Shown here one piece after another: positions 43,901-54,177 of a DNA stretch of 64,000 bases (its first letter is position 1; each line of letters opens with the position of its first letter). The stretch is from NCBI GenBank assembly GCA_002077065.1, contig NAJO01000005.1, positions 186,001 to 250,000 on the forward strand. The letters are read 5' to 3'. The stretch comes from Cryoendolithus antarcticus (Eukaryota > Ascomycota > Dothideomycetes > Cladosporiales > Cladosporiaceae). The notes below the pieces were generated by a model that saw only the letters and a list, made by a program, of their open reading frames with translations, did not search any database and was not told where the DNA came from. A program made the position numbers and the translations under genes.

Positions 43901-44981
43901 ATGCTGCACGTGAGGCGCACACCCGTCTCTGGTAGCGCGAAACGCAAGAAGGTCCGTGTGCGTGACGAGCCTGCGAGTGCCGATGAGATCGTGGACCTTC
44001 ACATTGAAGTCGAGAGGGCAGCGAAAAAGGCTGTCGATCGGAGGGTACGTCGCCTTGATTTGGACTTACTACTGAGCGCGGCCTTGCGCTCCTCAAGTGT
44101 TGTAATGCTGAAACACATGCTGACGGCGTACAGATCAAGATCGAGCGCATCATGGCAGCGCATATGCTCCGCAAGCTTCCGATGGAGCTCATCCAGAGGG
44201 TCCTGGAATACAGTGTGCTCACTCTGCAGCCCTGTATCGAAGGCGCAGCAATTCCACTGCCCGCTCTGCTGCAAAAGTCAATCGGCGCCCATCTCGCTCC
44301 TACCTCCAGCCTTCCGTCGGTTTTGGTCAAATGGACCACCGAAGCTATCCTGAAGACCGGAACGTTCGATCTCCATGTTGCTTCACTGATCAGTGCGGGC
44401 GTCGAGACGAAGGACCCTACTTTGAACAGTCTATACGAGATGCTTCGCCAAATTCGCTTCAATGTGCAACTACAAGATCCCTTCCGCGGCAAAATTTTGG
44501 TGACATCTTCCACTCTACTCAGCGACCCAACTACCCTGCCCAAATCTACCATGCTGCTCTCATCATGGCTCCACTAGCCAGATGGGCGCCAAACGTGTCG
44601 ACATGCTGCATAGACATCCAATGCGAGGAGCCGAACATCAGTCTCAAAGATGAACAGTGCTGGGATCTTATCATGTCAATGGGGTGTAGGCAAGGCTTGA
44701 GGGAGACGAGCACCTACCGTGCGGAGGTTGAGCAGCTGGTGGAGAAGTTCATCTCCGGAGAGCCGGGCACGAAGAAGGATGATAGGATGACTTTGGGCGA
44801 TGGAGGGTTGGTCACGGACGAGAAGTGCATTGGGAAAAGCGGACTTTGGGTGGGCGGGCGTCGCTGTGGGTCTGGGATGCAGATTTCCGTCGATGTGGAG
44901 AAGATCGTAGCGGATGGTAGGGTGGTGAACGGAGAGAGCGTGGCGACGAGACTGGTGCGCGCTGCTACTGGGAGCGCTTGA
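43901..44981 (+). CDS. Orphan tandem family, copy A
   Basis: First of three related genes. A clean model starts at 43901 with exons 43901-44044, 44134-44463 and 44523-44981 (introns 89 and 59 nt), 310 residues. An upstream exon pair (43694-43741, MARKGRKRGGTPNVNA, spliced to 43796) is also in frame but is stopped by TAG at 43877-43879. Features are a basic SAKRKKVRVRD patch, MLRKLPMELIQRVLEYS (F-box-like helix), PNYPAQIYHAALIMAPLARW, STYRAEVEQLVEKFISGEPG and a VATRLVRAA tail. Exons 2 and 3 of the model lie in different frames, so either the 59-nt intron 44464-44522 is real or an indel near the AAAATTTT at 44486 broke the gene. I do not recognise the family. Confidence 0.45.
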
Positions 44982-45289
44982 TGCGGTACGTCCAGTAAAG
45001 CGAGAATCGACAAGTCATCGAGGCGAGCCTATGGTTCGCAGAACAGCGAGGACCATCAAACAATGCTACTTGAACAACCAACGGCAAGCTCTCAGGCTTT
45101 TGCTGTATGACAGCAGGCACGGGGATGCCGGAGGTAGGGCCTAGCGGCGGAGCGGAGGCGCGAAGGCGGTGGCAAATCGCAGCACGTGCTCTCCGATAAT
45201 TGCAGCTCACTTCGCATCATCACCATGACTTCAATACACCTCACTCTCTGCATCGCACCGTAGCAGAGATTATCAGCAAGTGTCGCACG
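44982..45289. other. Spacer between copies A and B
   Basis: About 310 bp with no gene recognised. It should hold the promoter of copy B. Confidence 0.5.
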
Positions 45290-46486
45290 ATGGCGACTGC
45301 CGCAATGGTATGGCCCCTTTTCCAAGCCTTGACAGTTGCCGCCATGATACTGACACACCACAGCATCACTCCAGGACGGACGACGGTATCGTCAATACCA
45401 GTAAACTGTTCATCTTAGCTGACAAAGACCGCCGTGAATTGCTTGCAAGAGAGATTCGAAACAACGGCCGTGATGTGGTTGCACGCGAGCAGCGCAAACT
45501 CTACTATGAATCCCTGGCACGCAAGACCTTCTACGTATTCAACGACAGTGTCGACATGAGTGGCATCACAAATGAGCCATGGCGAAACCGGATCCGGGCA
45601 GCAAATGCTGCGTTTCGCAGGGTAGGTCCAACGGTCGTGGTCGATTGCCGAATGAGGCGTCGAGAAGTTCAGGCGCTCAAGTACTGACCAGGAGCAGACC
45701 GCGATCAACCAGATCCTCACCTCACGCCAGAGGTGCCGCGAAACTGCGGCGTGTATGATTCGTAAGCTCCCTAAAGAGCTTGTCATCATGATCCTGAAGC
45801 AGCAGGCGTTACTCATTGGCCCTCGCAACGAATATCCGGCCAAGACTTCGCTGGCGGTCATGTTGCACGATGCGGCCATGTCTCTATTCCCAATTTTCAA
45901 AGAGCCACCAACCGAGCTTTTTGAGCTGGCACTTGATGTCGCTCTGGCCACGTCGAGTTTTCGCCTTTACGCCAGTCTCATCGTCGAGAATCATATAGCA
46001 ATTACGTCCCTCCGCAGTAGTGCATAGGAAAATGTGCGTCACATCACCTTGTCTGTGCGCCTGCAAGGTGAGAGCAACGATTCTGGTATACTTTGCTATC
46101 CCATCGAGCTCTACCAGACTGCGCGTAACATGTCCAGCCTTACCGCCGCACTGCCGAAAGTTGTGACTTGCTGCTTGAAGGTTGTGTGTTCCACGTCATC
46201 ATATATGCGAGATCGTCGCGACGGCTGGGTGCAGGTCTTGGGGTTTTAGTGCAGGAAGGCGTTCAAGGAGGGTAGCACATATGCGAGAGAGCTTGAGATA
46301 CTTGTTGAGAAGTTTGCAAGAGATGGACCTGGGGCGAAGAAGACATTAAGAATGGGTCTGGATAAGTGGACTGACGGCGCAGTGGTCGATGTGAGCAAGA
46401 TGGCGAGCGAGCAAGGTGGCAAAGGGGCGAATTTCCTGGCGAAGCGAATCGTGCGTGCAGCGACCGGGCTCGGGAGGGATAAATAG
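45290..46486 (+). pseudogene. Orphan tandem family, copy B, interrupted by two TAG codons
   Basis: Exons 45290-45307 (MATAAM), 45364-45621 and 45698-46486 follow the same exon plan as copy C; exon 2 is 258 nt in both. Exon 2 ends with VDMSGITNEPWRNRIRAANA, very close to copy C. Exon 3 opens TAINQILTSRQRCRETAACM, then IRKLPKELVIMILKQQ. The frame of exon 3 is intact over 263 codons except for TAG at 46025-46027 and TAG at 46247-46249. Sequence after each stop still aligns with copy C (NVRHITLSVRL; PIELYQTARNMSSL; CRKAFKEGSTYARELE; GAVVDVSKM; KRIVRAATG). This suggests recent loss of function, or decoded stops. The product and role are unknown. Confidence 0.6.
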
Positions 46487-47131
46487 CTCCTTTGTCCTGT
46501 TATGCTCAGACATGCTTCCCAGCAAGCCATAGGATACCACGGTGTTGGAGGGAGGTGTGGACCGGACGTTGGGGCCTGGTTGGCTCAAAGCTAACCCAAT
46601 GGTTGGAACAAGTACGAGACAGTTGACATTGCGGACACTATGCCCAATTGACGTACTCATCGAGAGTCCTCGGCCTCTGCATCGCAGTATGTGACCGACG
46701 TCCGCAAGGTGGAGTCCATCTTGCCTAGCGTCCACGCGCTATTAGTCGATAGCTGCAGTATGAGTTAGTAAGGGGTAGATGACTATCATACTACCCACGG
46801 AACGTATTCTTGACTTTATACTCTGTCAACGGGGTAGTGCAATTACCCACGTGATCCCTCATGCCGTGCCGCAGCGTCAAGCACTCATTGACATTGACAT
46901 GTCTCTAAGCGGTTCAATGTTCCGCGGCATTCTCATCATCGCACATTGGCAAAAGGACGGCAGGCGCTGACAGAGAGTATGTCGAACTCGTCAAGCGCAC
47001 TGTATCGAAGTTCACTCCTTCCTCGCATCGCGTAGGCAGCAACTTGCTTCCAGCACTCTACCTCCAACAACAACGCCGCCTAGGGAGTACGGAGACACAA
47101 TCACCGATCTTACGGAGATACATGTAGCACG
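46487..47131. other. Spacer between copies B and C
   Basis: About 645 bp with only short frames. It should hold the promoter of copy C. No repeat shared with the other spacers was obvious by eye. Confidence 0.5.
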
Positions 47132-48299
47132 ATGGTACGAGCTATGATTACTCTTGGAACGCTTAGCGATCGCATGCTCACATATCGCAGAGTCGCGCCC
47201 CCAGAGGCTACGGCGATGTCGACACACACGAAGACTTCTCTCTAGCCGACGGCCACGGCGGCTACAGACTTCGGGACTACATGGCGTCCATCGGCAATGC
47301 CGCATACTCACACGACGACTACCTGGAGTTCACGGCCCTTACGGCGTCCAACAGCCGCTACGCTTTCAACGCGAACATTGACATGACTGGGGTCACTGAC
47401 GAGCCATGGAGAAATCGCATCAGAACCGCGAATGCTGCTTACCGTCGGGTATGTTCACGCAGGACCTTTGAACCTAAGCCCTGAGTGTTTTGCTCTACTC
47501 CGGTGCTGAGCATCAGCAGACTGCAATAGGCCAAATTGTAACCTCGCGCACGACTTGCCGCGACACCGTGGCATGTATGCTACGCAAGCTACCGGAAGAA
47601 CTCATCATTGCAGTCATGCAGCAAAGCGTTGATGCATTTTGTCCTCGCATTGCATCTTCCGATACAAAGCCGCTTCCACTCACCGTGATGCTGCAAGAAG
47701 CAGTGTCTTCGCTGTTTGCTATCACCAAGCCTCCGCCCGCCAGTCTCACACTGCACGGGATCGACAGTATCCTCGCCAGCTCGACATTCTGTCTCCGCAT
47801 GATCACAATGAAGGAGCATTACCCGACCCCTCCTCTGATGCCTGACAGCGCATACACAAATGTACGCCACCTGCACCTCGCCGTGCACTTGCCCGACACA
47901 GCCTACATACACAACAGGGAGTGCTATCCTACGGAACTCTACCAGTCTACTCGTGCTATGGCGTGTCTCGCTACCTGGACGCCGAAGTTGCAGTCTTGCT
48001 GCTTGGAGATACGAGGGCTTGACCCACACAACTCCGACACAGGCTGGATGAATCTCTTAGGGAGGACATGCCGGAAGGGGGTCGGAGGGCGTAGTACATA
48101 CGCCGTTGAGGTCGCAACGTTAATCACAGCGTTCTCGAGGGAGGCTCCGGGATTGGTGAAGAAGGTCAAGATGGTGCTGGGCAACTCCGACAATGGCGCT
48201 GTCGTTGATGTCAGTCGAGTCGTGAGTCGGGACAGCACAGAGACCATGGTCGATGTGGCCCAGAAATTAGTGCGTGCTGCGAGTGGAGTGGATGATTAG
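47132..48299 (+). CDS. Orphan tandem family, copy C (intact)
   Basis: The only uninterrupted copy: exon 47132-47134 (just ATG), exon 47191-47448 (258 nt) and exon 47520-48299, introns 56 and 71 nt, 346 residues. The ATG-only exon sits where copy B has its six-codon first exon. Exon 2 ends IDMTGVTDEPWRNRIRTANA. Exon 3 shows CMLRKLPEELIIAVMQQSVD, a Leu-Pro-rich helix recalling F-box starts, then NVRHLHLAVHLPDT, CYPTELYQSTRAMACLATW, STYAVEVATLITAFSREAPG, GAVVDVSRV and VAQKLVRAASG. No signal peptide or membrane helix is seen. If the first exon is wrong, the first in-frame ATG in exon 2 is at 47281. I know no described family with this combination. Confidence 0.6.
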
Positions 48300-49114
48300 G
48301 TGGATTGCCGTCGCGATGGAATCGACACCAACGGGCAGGGTATTCTTGGTTAGCTCTGCAACGAAAGTGCAAGGAGACGGAATCGATGCTCTGCGCTCCA
48401 TTTTGTACGAGGGTCAGTCATGGGTCTCGTTGTCGGGTCATGATGTAGGTTTTCATCCCTCTATCTTCATCAACACGACAGAAGTCACACGTTGCGAACG
48501 TGAAGTCCACATGGATGGATCTCGTTCGGCAGCCGCGCCCGGCTCGGCAACGCTAGTGAAGATCTGGCTGAAGATCTGGCGCCGGGAGCATCGTGCATGT
48601 TTCGGGCCTCATCATTCGCGACGTTCACAATCAGACGTTCTTTCCCAACTATTTCGCGATACAGGCCTCGCGCCTGCCGGGCGCCGTCGGATGGCATTGA
48701 TCAGTCGATCCCTTAAGCATCGATGGCCACAAAGAGGAGGGTAAGCTTAAGATACGCAGGCAAGATGGGATCTACGTCGGATTCGTTCTAATATGAGCTT
48801 GCATACCAAGCCCTTGGCAAACGGCGTAACCTGTATCTCTGTTGCCAGACTTGCATGCGCGTCAGCTCCTGCTGTCCTGCACCTCCTCTAGCAAGACCTT
48901 CCTCGAAGACGCTCTTGCACATTTCCGTTCATCCCTTTCTTTCCTCTACCTGTGTTTTCATACCCTTACCATACCTTTGAAAGAGCTCAGCCGCATCGCG
49001 AAGGAGACGCGCCGGACTATCGCCACGGAGCATAGAGTATCGTGTATCATACAAGAATCGGCGCGGAGCAATATTGTAGGAACCGCATAGTTCTCAGGAG
49101 ACAATTCGATCAGT
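48300..49114. other. Intergenic stretch after the tandem family
   Basis: About 815 bp with a few short forward frames and no recognised product. The PhoD-like gene promoter lies at its end. Confidence 0.4.
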
Positions 49115-51358
49115 ATGGCGGCCGCGAATGGAGACCACTACACCAATGGGAATATGGCTGGCGCAACAGTGAACGGGACCCCTGCGTACGCAGCTCAGCG
49201 AGAGCATAGCTTGGACCCGGCCTCGAGACCGAACGGACCCAGCACGGGCCAGAACATTCCACAACAAGCGAATGGCATAGGCGCTGGACCACAGATTGTC
49301 AGCACCAGCCATGAGCTCGAGGTCATCTGCGGACCTCTGCTCAACTACCGCCGCATGAGCGATGAGCACGGCAGCAATCCGATCTGGCACGGCAGTGTAC
49401 TCGTTGTGACCACACCCGGTAGCGTCCCAGAGGGCCTCTGGCTGAGTCGAAGCGGTGGCCAAAATGGGCTGCTGAACGGGCACTCGGAGCGGTCGTTCAA
49501 CGGGAACAAGCTGTACGAGGACCCGCGGAAGGCGTTTTGGCAATTCTCCATCGATCTGCCGTTCCAGGACGAAGAGTCGCTTTGGGAGTACAGCATAGCT
49601 CGCATGGTGGACGCGCGGAGCAAATCGCCTGTCACGAAGCCGACGACCTTCACAGTGCCTTCGAAGCACGAAAGTATGCGTATCATGTTCCACTCCTGCA
49701 ATGGCTTCTCGGTGGGAACAGACGAGGAAGCTTGGTCCGGTCCAGCGCTGTGGAATGACGTGCTTCGCGTACACGCGCAGAAGCCATTCCATGTCATGAT
49801 CGGTGGCGGTGACCAGATCTACAACGACTCTGTGCGTGTTAAGGGACCTCTCAAGCCTTGGACAGATATCAGCAATCCGCGCAAGCGTCGTGAGTATCCC
49901 TTTGGCGACAAGCTGAGGGCAGACTGCGATGACTACTACTTCGACAACTACACCACCTGGTACGGGCAGGTGCCGTTCTCGACTGCCAACGGCCAGATCC
50001 CTCAGCTCAACATCTGGGATGATCATGACATTATTGATGGTTTCGGCTCGTACACCGACCACTTCATGCGGAGTCCAGTCTTCCGGGGCATTGGAGGCGT
50101 TGCTCACAAGTACTATCTCCTGTTCCAGCACCACTTGCCGCCACCAGTCAGCACGTACAGCTCAGATGCACCGCAGACGACTGGAGGGCACAGCAAGACC
50201 ACCCCAGCCGACGCCGCGCAGCTGAAGGATGCGTATGTTATGAAGGCAACGCACGAGGACCCGAGCTACATCATTGGCAAGAAGCCCGGACCTTATGTAG
50301 AGGAATGCAGCCGAAGCATGTACTGCCAACTGGGCAAGCGCATCGCATTCCTGGGTCTCGATGCACGAACAGAGCGAACGCGCCATCAGATCAACTACCC
50401 AGAGACGTACGAGCTCATCTTTAACCATGCGTCCCAGCAGATTGCTGCTTCACATGGTGCGATCAAGCATCTCGTCCTGCTGCTTGGCGTGCCGATTGCA
50501 TACCCTCGCTTACAATGGCTCGAGAACATCCTGCAGTCGCCTCTCATTGCGCCGATCCGGCTACTAAACAAGCGCTTCGGCTTTGCAGGCGGCTTCTTCA
50601 ACCAGTTCGATGGTGGCGTAGATCTTATGGATGATCTGGACGACCACTACACAGCTCACCAGCACAAGAAAGAGCGCAAAGCGCTCATTCTCCGCCTCCA
50701 AGATCTTGCCAAGAAGCAGTCCATCCGCATCAGCATTCTCGGCGGCGACGTCCATCTCGCAGCCATGGGACGCTTCTACAGCAAGCCTGACTTGAACATC
50801 GCAGCCGAGCATGACTGGCGCTACATGCCCAACATTATCTCCTCGGCCATCACCAACAAGCCGCCTCCACAGGCTGTTGCCAATTTGTTGGCACGACGAA
50901 ACAAGATTCATCATCTGGATGAGCATACCGATGAGACTCTGCTCGAACTCTTCGATAAGAACCCCGGTGCCGGCGAGCCAGGCGTCAAGCCCAAAAGCGC
51001 GGCCAACAATCACGCCACGATGCCGTCTCGAAACTACGCCATCATCACTGAGTCGCACGCTCACGCCGCGACAGCAAATGGCATCAACGGCAATGCCAAC
51101 GGCAACAGCAAGATCTCCGACTTCGTGCCTCCCAAGAACCCCCGCGAGCCCTTGCACATGGGTGAGATGCACGCCGGCACCACGCACGCGGCCGCCAACG
51201 GCATCACGCCCACCGGTCTCGCTGGCACGGATGGACTTGATGTGTGCATACGCGTGGAGAAGAACCCGCAGGACCGCGAGGCGCATACGGAGGGCTATGG
51301 CTTTTCTATCCCGGCGCTTGAAATCGGAGGTTACAAGGGGCAAGGGGAGACTTGGTAG
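49115..51358 (+). CDS. PhoD-like metallophosphatase domain protein
   Basis: Intronless frame of 747 residues starting MAAANGDHYTNGNM. After a disordered Asn/Gly/Pro-rich N-terminus the catalytic domain shows IMFHSCNGFSVGTD, the metal-binding VMIGGGDQIYND (about 49795), PQLNIWDDHDIIDGFGSY (about 50005-50060) and, near the end of the fold, ISILGGDVHLAAMGRF (about 50730-50775). These correspond to metal-ligand blocks of PhoD-type phosphatases and phospholipase D-like phosphodiesterases. It has no signal peptide, so it is likely cytosolic, unlike bacterial PhoD. The substrate is unknown. The C-terminal 150 residues are disordered and rich in Ala, Asn and His. Confidence 0.88.
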   Translation: MAAANGDHYTNGNMAGATVNGTPAYAAQREHSLDPASRPNGPSTGQNIPQQANGIGAGPQIVSTSHELEVICGPLLNYRRMSDEHGSNPIWHGSVLVVTTPGSVPEGLWLSRSGGQNGLLNGHSERSFNGNKLYEDPRKAFWQFSIDLPFQDEESLWEYSIARMVDARSKSPVTKPTTFTVPSKHESMRIMFHSCNGFSVGTDEEAWSGPALWNDVLRVHAQKPFHVMIGGGDQIYNDSVRVKGPLKPWTDISNPRKRREYPFGDKLRADCDDYYFDNYTTWYGQVPFSTANGQIPQLNIWDDHDIIDGFGSYTDHFMRSPVFRGIGGVAHKYYLLFQHHLPPPVSTYSSDAPQTTGGHSKTTPADAAQLKDAYVMKATHEDPSYIIGKKPGPYVEECSRSMYCQLGKRIAFLGLDARTERTRHQINYPETYELIFNHASQQIAASHGAIKHLVLLLGVPIAYPRLQWLENILQSPLIAPIRLLNKRFGFAGGFFNQFDGGVDLMDDLDDHYTAHQHKKERKALILRLQDLAKKQSIRISILGGDVHLAAMGRFYSKPDLNIAAEHDWRYMPNIISSAITNKPPPQAVANLLARRNKIHHLDEHTDETLLELFDKNPGAGEPGVKPKSAANNHATMPSRNYAIITESHAHAATANGINGNANGNSKISDFVPPKNPREPLHMGEMHAGTTHAAANGITPTGLAGTDGLDVCIRVEKNPQDREAHTEGYGFSIPALEIGGYKGQGETW

Positions 51359-52047
51359 GGCGGGTCGACCAGATGGGGGTTCGGGGCGGGGAGGGAGGTC
51401 GAGAGGGAGACGAGGGACAGTGAGAAGGAGAGGTCGGGGTTGGACGATCAAGGGAGACGAGGGAGTGCGGTAAGCACATTGAGGCCTTGGCCATTGGGAA
51501 GTGCGATGGGCTGATGCTTTGGTGGAGGTCGTGTTGAGGATACCCCTGTGTTAGTAATTCTTTGGCTCTTGGTGTATGCAATTCGTAGCTTTGTGTAATC
51601 GAGATAGTTCATTCGGTGGCGAGTTTCTTGGCAGTCTGTACAGTCATGTCAGGTATTTGTACCATCTCTACATGTTGTACACTGTTGCGAGCTGGACTTT
51701 TGACTTTGGCCATGCATTACATGCGAGACCCACGTGGACACGAGCTGTCGTAACCGGCCCGCCGACTTCCATTCAAGAGCTCGCATTCGGCGCGTTTGGC
51801 ACCTCAGCCGCTGCTGTGCAGGGCTTTGTCGTCATCAAGCAAGTCAGGTACTGCGATGCTCCAGCTATGCAGGCTAATTGTCGTGTGCTCGTTGACTGCA
51901 CACCTTCCTGAGTGCACATAGATTGGAGGTAGGTGGTAGCGAACTCTCTTTCTTTGTTCTACTCCCCCATTGCCACGACCTTTTTAGGCTCTCGAGGCTG
52001 CAGTTCGAATATTTCCCAAGCCTAGGACTACCGAACCCAAAGCAACG
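51359..52047. other. Intergenic between PhoD-like gene and IML2
   Basis: About 690 bp: purine-rich 3' region of the phosphatase gene to about 51480 and the IML2 promoter. No gene recognised. Confidence 0.5.
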
Positions 52048-54177
52048 ATGAAACGCATGGGAGGATGGCTCTCCGCCAAAACGCCCGTGACGCTCCACAG
52101 CAGCGCGAGCAAGTCCCTCACTGCGGTGGACGAACCATACGCCCTCCAACAAGCGCTCGCCGCCGCAGCCCACATAATGAACGACGATGTCGACCTCGCT
52201 GAGACCGAGCTCCGGAAAGGCACATCGCCCTTTCACAAACTCGGCATAGCCACTACTTTTTTCCTCCGCGCCACGCTAGGCTTCGAGAAAGAAGTCATCG
52301 AAGCTGCGTCCCAGCGTTTAGCGGAGGCTGAGGAGTCCGCGTTGGAGCATCAAAGAAGAGCATTGAGGGATCCTAGCACAGCGCACAGGAGCCAGATATA
52401 CCCCGTGGGAGCGGAGTATGCGTTGTGTCATGCGGAGACGCAGTTGATGAGCGCGGTTGTGGCGGTGTTGAACGAGAGCTTGACGGAGAGTTTGAGGGGG
52501 TTTTATAAATTGCGGAAGGCGTTTGGGACCTTGTGGGAGATTTCGGAGGCTGAGAGGGTCTATCTCGAGAAGAGAGGGTTGAGTAGAGGGTCTGTGGCGG
52601 GGAGCAAGGTGTCGTTGGCTGGGTCGACGGTGGCGGCGAGTGAGAGCTCTGGTGTACAGACGCCGCGATCGAAGAGGGACAGCGATAGTGAGGACGAGGA
52701 TGAAGATCTGGAGTTCGTAGATGCGGACGAGGGTGTGGACGATCTACCTACGCCCACAGCTGCGTATCAGGGCCATCTGGACGATCTCAAGCTGAACGGG
52801 CTCTCCATGTCAGACTCGGACACGAAACAACAGCCGCCTTCTCAGTCCAACGGCATACCCTCCAAACCCGCCGCATCCTCAGCACTAGACGATCTAGACT
52901 TCAACACAGTGACCTCCGACCCAATAGACCTCTTCATCCACTCCGGCACAGCCCTCTGCTTCGGCCTCCTGCAGCTCCTCCTCTCAATGGTGCCTCCGAC
53001 CTTTGCTAAGCTGCTTTCCCTCTTCTCCTTTCGTGGCAATCGCGCAAATGGTATGCGGCTGCTCTGGTCCGCAACGCGTTTCAAGACGAACATCAACGGC
53101 GCCATGGCTAGTCTGATTACGCTAGGCTTTCACAACGGCGCGATCGCATTCTGCGATATACTCTCTTCTGATGCGTTACCGGAGGAGCGTTTGAGGGTGC
53201 TCTTGAAGGAGATGCGGACGCTATACCCAAAGAGTAAGCTCTGGTTGCTGGAGGAGGCAAGGGTGTTGAGCCGAGATCATGAGCTGGAGAAAGCCATAGC
53301 TATTACCGAAGGCGGTGAGCCAAGTCCACTGAAACAGGTCGAAGCGCTGCGAGTCTTCGAACGGAGTCTGAACTTCATGTACTTGCATCGCTACGAAGAC
53401 TGCGCGAAGAGCTTCCTGCATTGCATCGAGCTGAACAACTGGAGTCATGCGCTGTACTACTACATTGCGGCGTCTTGCTACGTGGAGCTCTACCGACTTG
53501 CAAAGGCCGCAGGCGACGCTAAGGAGGCGAAGCGCTGCGAGGACGAAGCAGAGAGGCTTGTCAAGATCGTGCCTGCGCACATTGGGAAGAAGCGCTTCAT
53601 GGCGCGTCAACTTCCCTTCGACACTTTCGTCGCGAGGAAGCTGGAGAAGATCACCGCCCGCTCCGCAGCACTGAGCTGCTCATATATAGACGCCATTGGC
53701 GTCAGCCCACTAGAAGAGATGATCTACTTCTGGAGCGGGTACAAACGCATGCCTCCTGCTCAACTCCAGATCTCGCTTGACCGCCTCGCTTTCTCCACGA
53801 TCAGATCGACTTGGCTGCAAGAGCAGAAGGATGAGAAGGCCATACACTCACTCCTCCAAGCGACTGCTTACCGGTTCCTCGATCGCGTGCCCGAAGCGAT
53901 CGCAACGCTGAAAGCTGGTGCTTTAGCACAGCCAATGGCGGCACTACGAACGTGCCCGTTTCCAGATACCTGGACGGTACCCGTGGGTCACTACGAGATG
54001 GCTGTGTGTTTGTGGGAGGCCGCTGGAGGCGAGAATGGGGATCGAGAGGGGCTGAGAAAGTGTGGTGAAGAGTTGGCGAAGTGCGAGAAGAGTGAGGGGT
54101 ATGATTTAGATGCTAGGGTTGGGTTGAAGGTTACGACTGCTAGAGAGACGTTGAGGGGGTGTGGTGTGCCTGGGTAG
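52048..54177 (+). CDS. IML2: Inclusion body clearance protein Iml2 (TTC39/IML2 family)
   Basis: Intronless frame of 709 residues (yeast Iml2 731). The IML2/TTC39 pattern is visible: YALQQALAAAAHIMNDDVDL, AETELRKGTSPFHKLGIATT, FLRATLGFEKEVIEAASQRL, YALCHAETQLMSAVVAVLNE, then a disordered acidic linker (DSEDEDEDLEFVDADEG, 52680-52735), GTALCFGLLQLLLSMVPPTF, LWLLEEARVLSRDHELEKAI, HALYYYIAASCYVELYRLAK and IDAIGVSPLEEMIYFWSGYK. TPR-like helices make up the C-terminal half. In yeast Iml2 helps lipid-droplet-linked clearance of protein inclusions and associates with mitochondrial outer membrane or nuclear fractions. The start ATG is the first in frame. Confidence 0.92.
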   Translation: MKRMGGWLSAKTPVTLHSSASKSLTAVDEPYALQQALAAAAHIMNDDVDLAETELRKGTSPFHKLGIATTFFLRATLGFEKEVIEAASQRLAEAEESALEHQRRALRDPSTAHRSQIYPVGAEYALCHAETQLMSAVVAVLNESLTESLRGFYKLRKAFGTLWEISEAERVYLEKRGLSRGSVAGSKVSLAGSTVAASESSGVQTPRSKRDSDSEDEDEDLEFVDADEGVDDLPTPTAAYQGHLDDLKLNGLSMSDSDTKQQPPSQSNGIPSKPAASSALDDLDFNTVTSDPIDLFIHSGTALCFGLLQLLLSMVPPTFAKLLSLFSFRGNRANGMRLLWSATRFKTNINGAMASLITLGFHNGAIAFCDILSSDALPEERLRVLLKEMRTLYPKSKLWLLEEARVLSRDHELEKAIAITEGGEPSPLKQVEALRVFERSLNFMYLHRYEDCAKSFLHCIELNNWSHALYYYIAASCYVELYRLAKAAGDAKEAKRCEDEAERLVKIVPAHIGKKRFMARQLPFDTFVARKLEKITARSAALSCSYIDAIGVSPLEEMIYFWSGYKRMPPAQLQISLDRLAFSTIRSTWLQEQKDEKAIHSLLQATAYRFLDRVPEAIATLKAGALAQPMAALRTCPFPDTWTVPVGHYEMAVCLWEAAGGENGDREGLRKCGEELAKCEKSEGYDLDARVGLKVTTARETLRGCGVPG

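Noticed and set aside
44486..44493. Programmed -1 frameshift at AAAATTTT in copy A
   Set aside because: The zero-frame phase does not fit the X XXY YYZ heptamer rule, and an intron or indel explains the break more simply.
46025..46027. Explaining the copy B stops by RIP (CAG to TAG)
   Set aside because: At the matching sites copy C has TAC and ACA codons, so the changes are not the C-to-T type expected from RIP.
49094..50134. Reverse frame of 346 codons over the PhoD-like gene
   Set aside because: Antisense shadow; the forward frame has metal-binding motifs and spans the whole domain.
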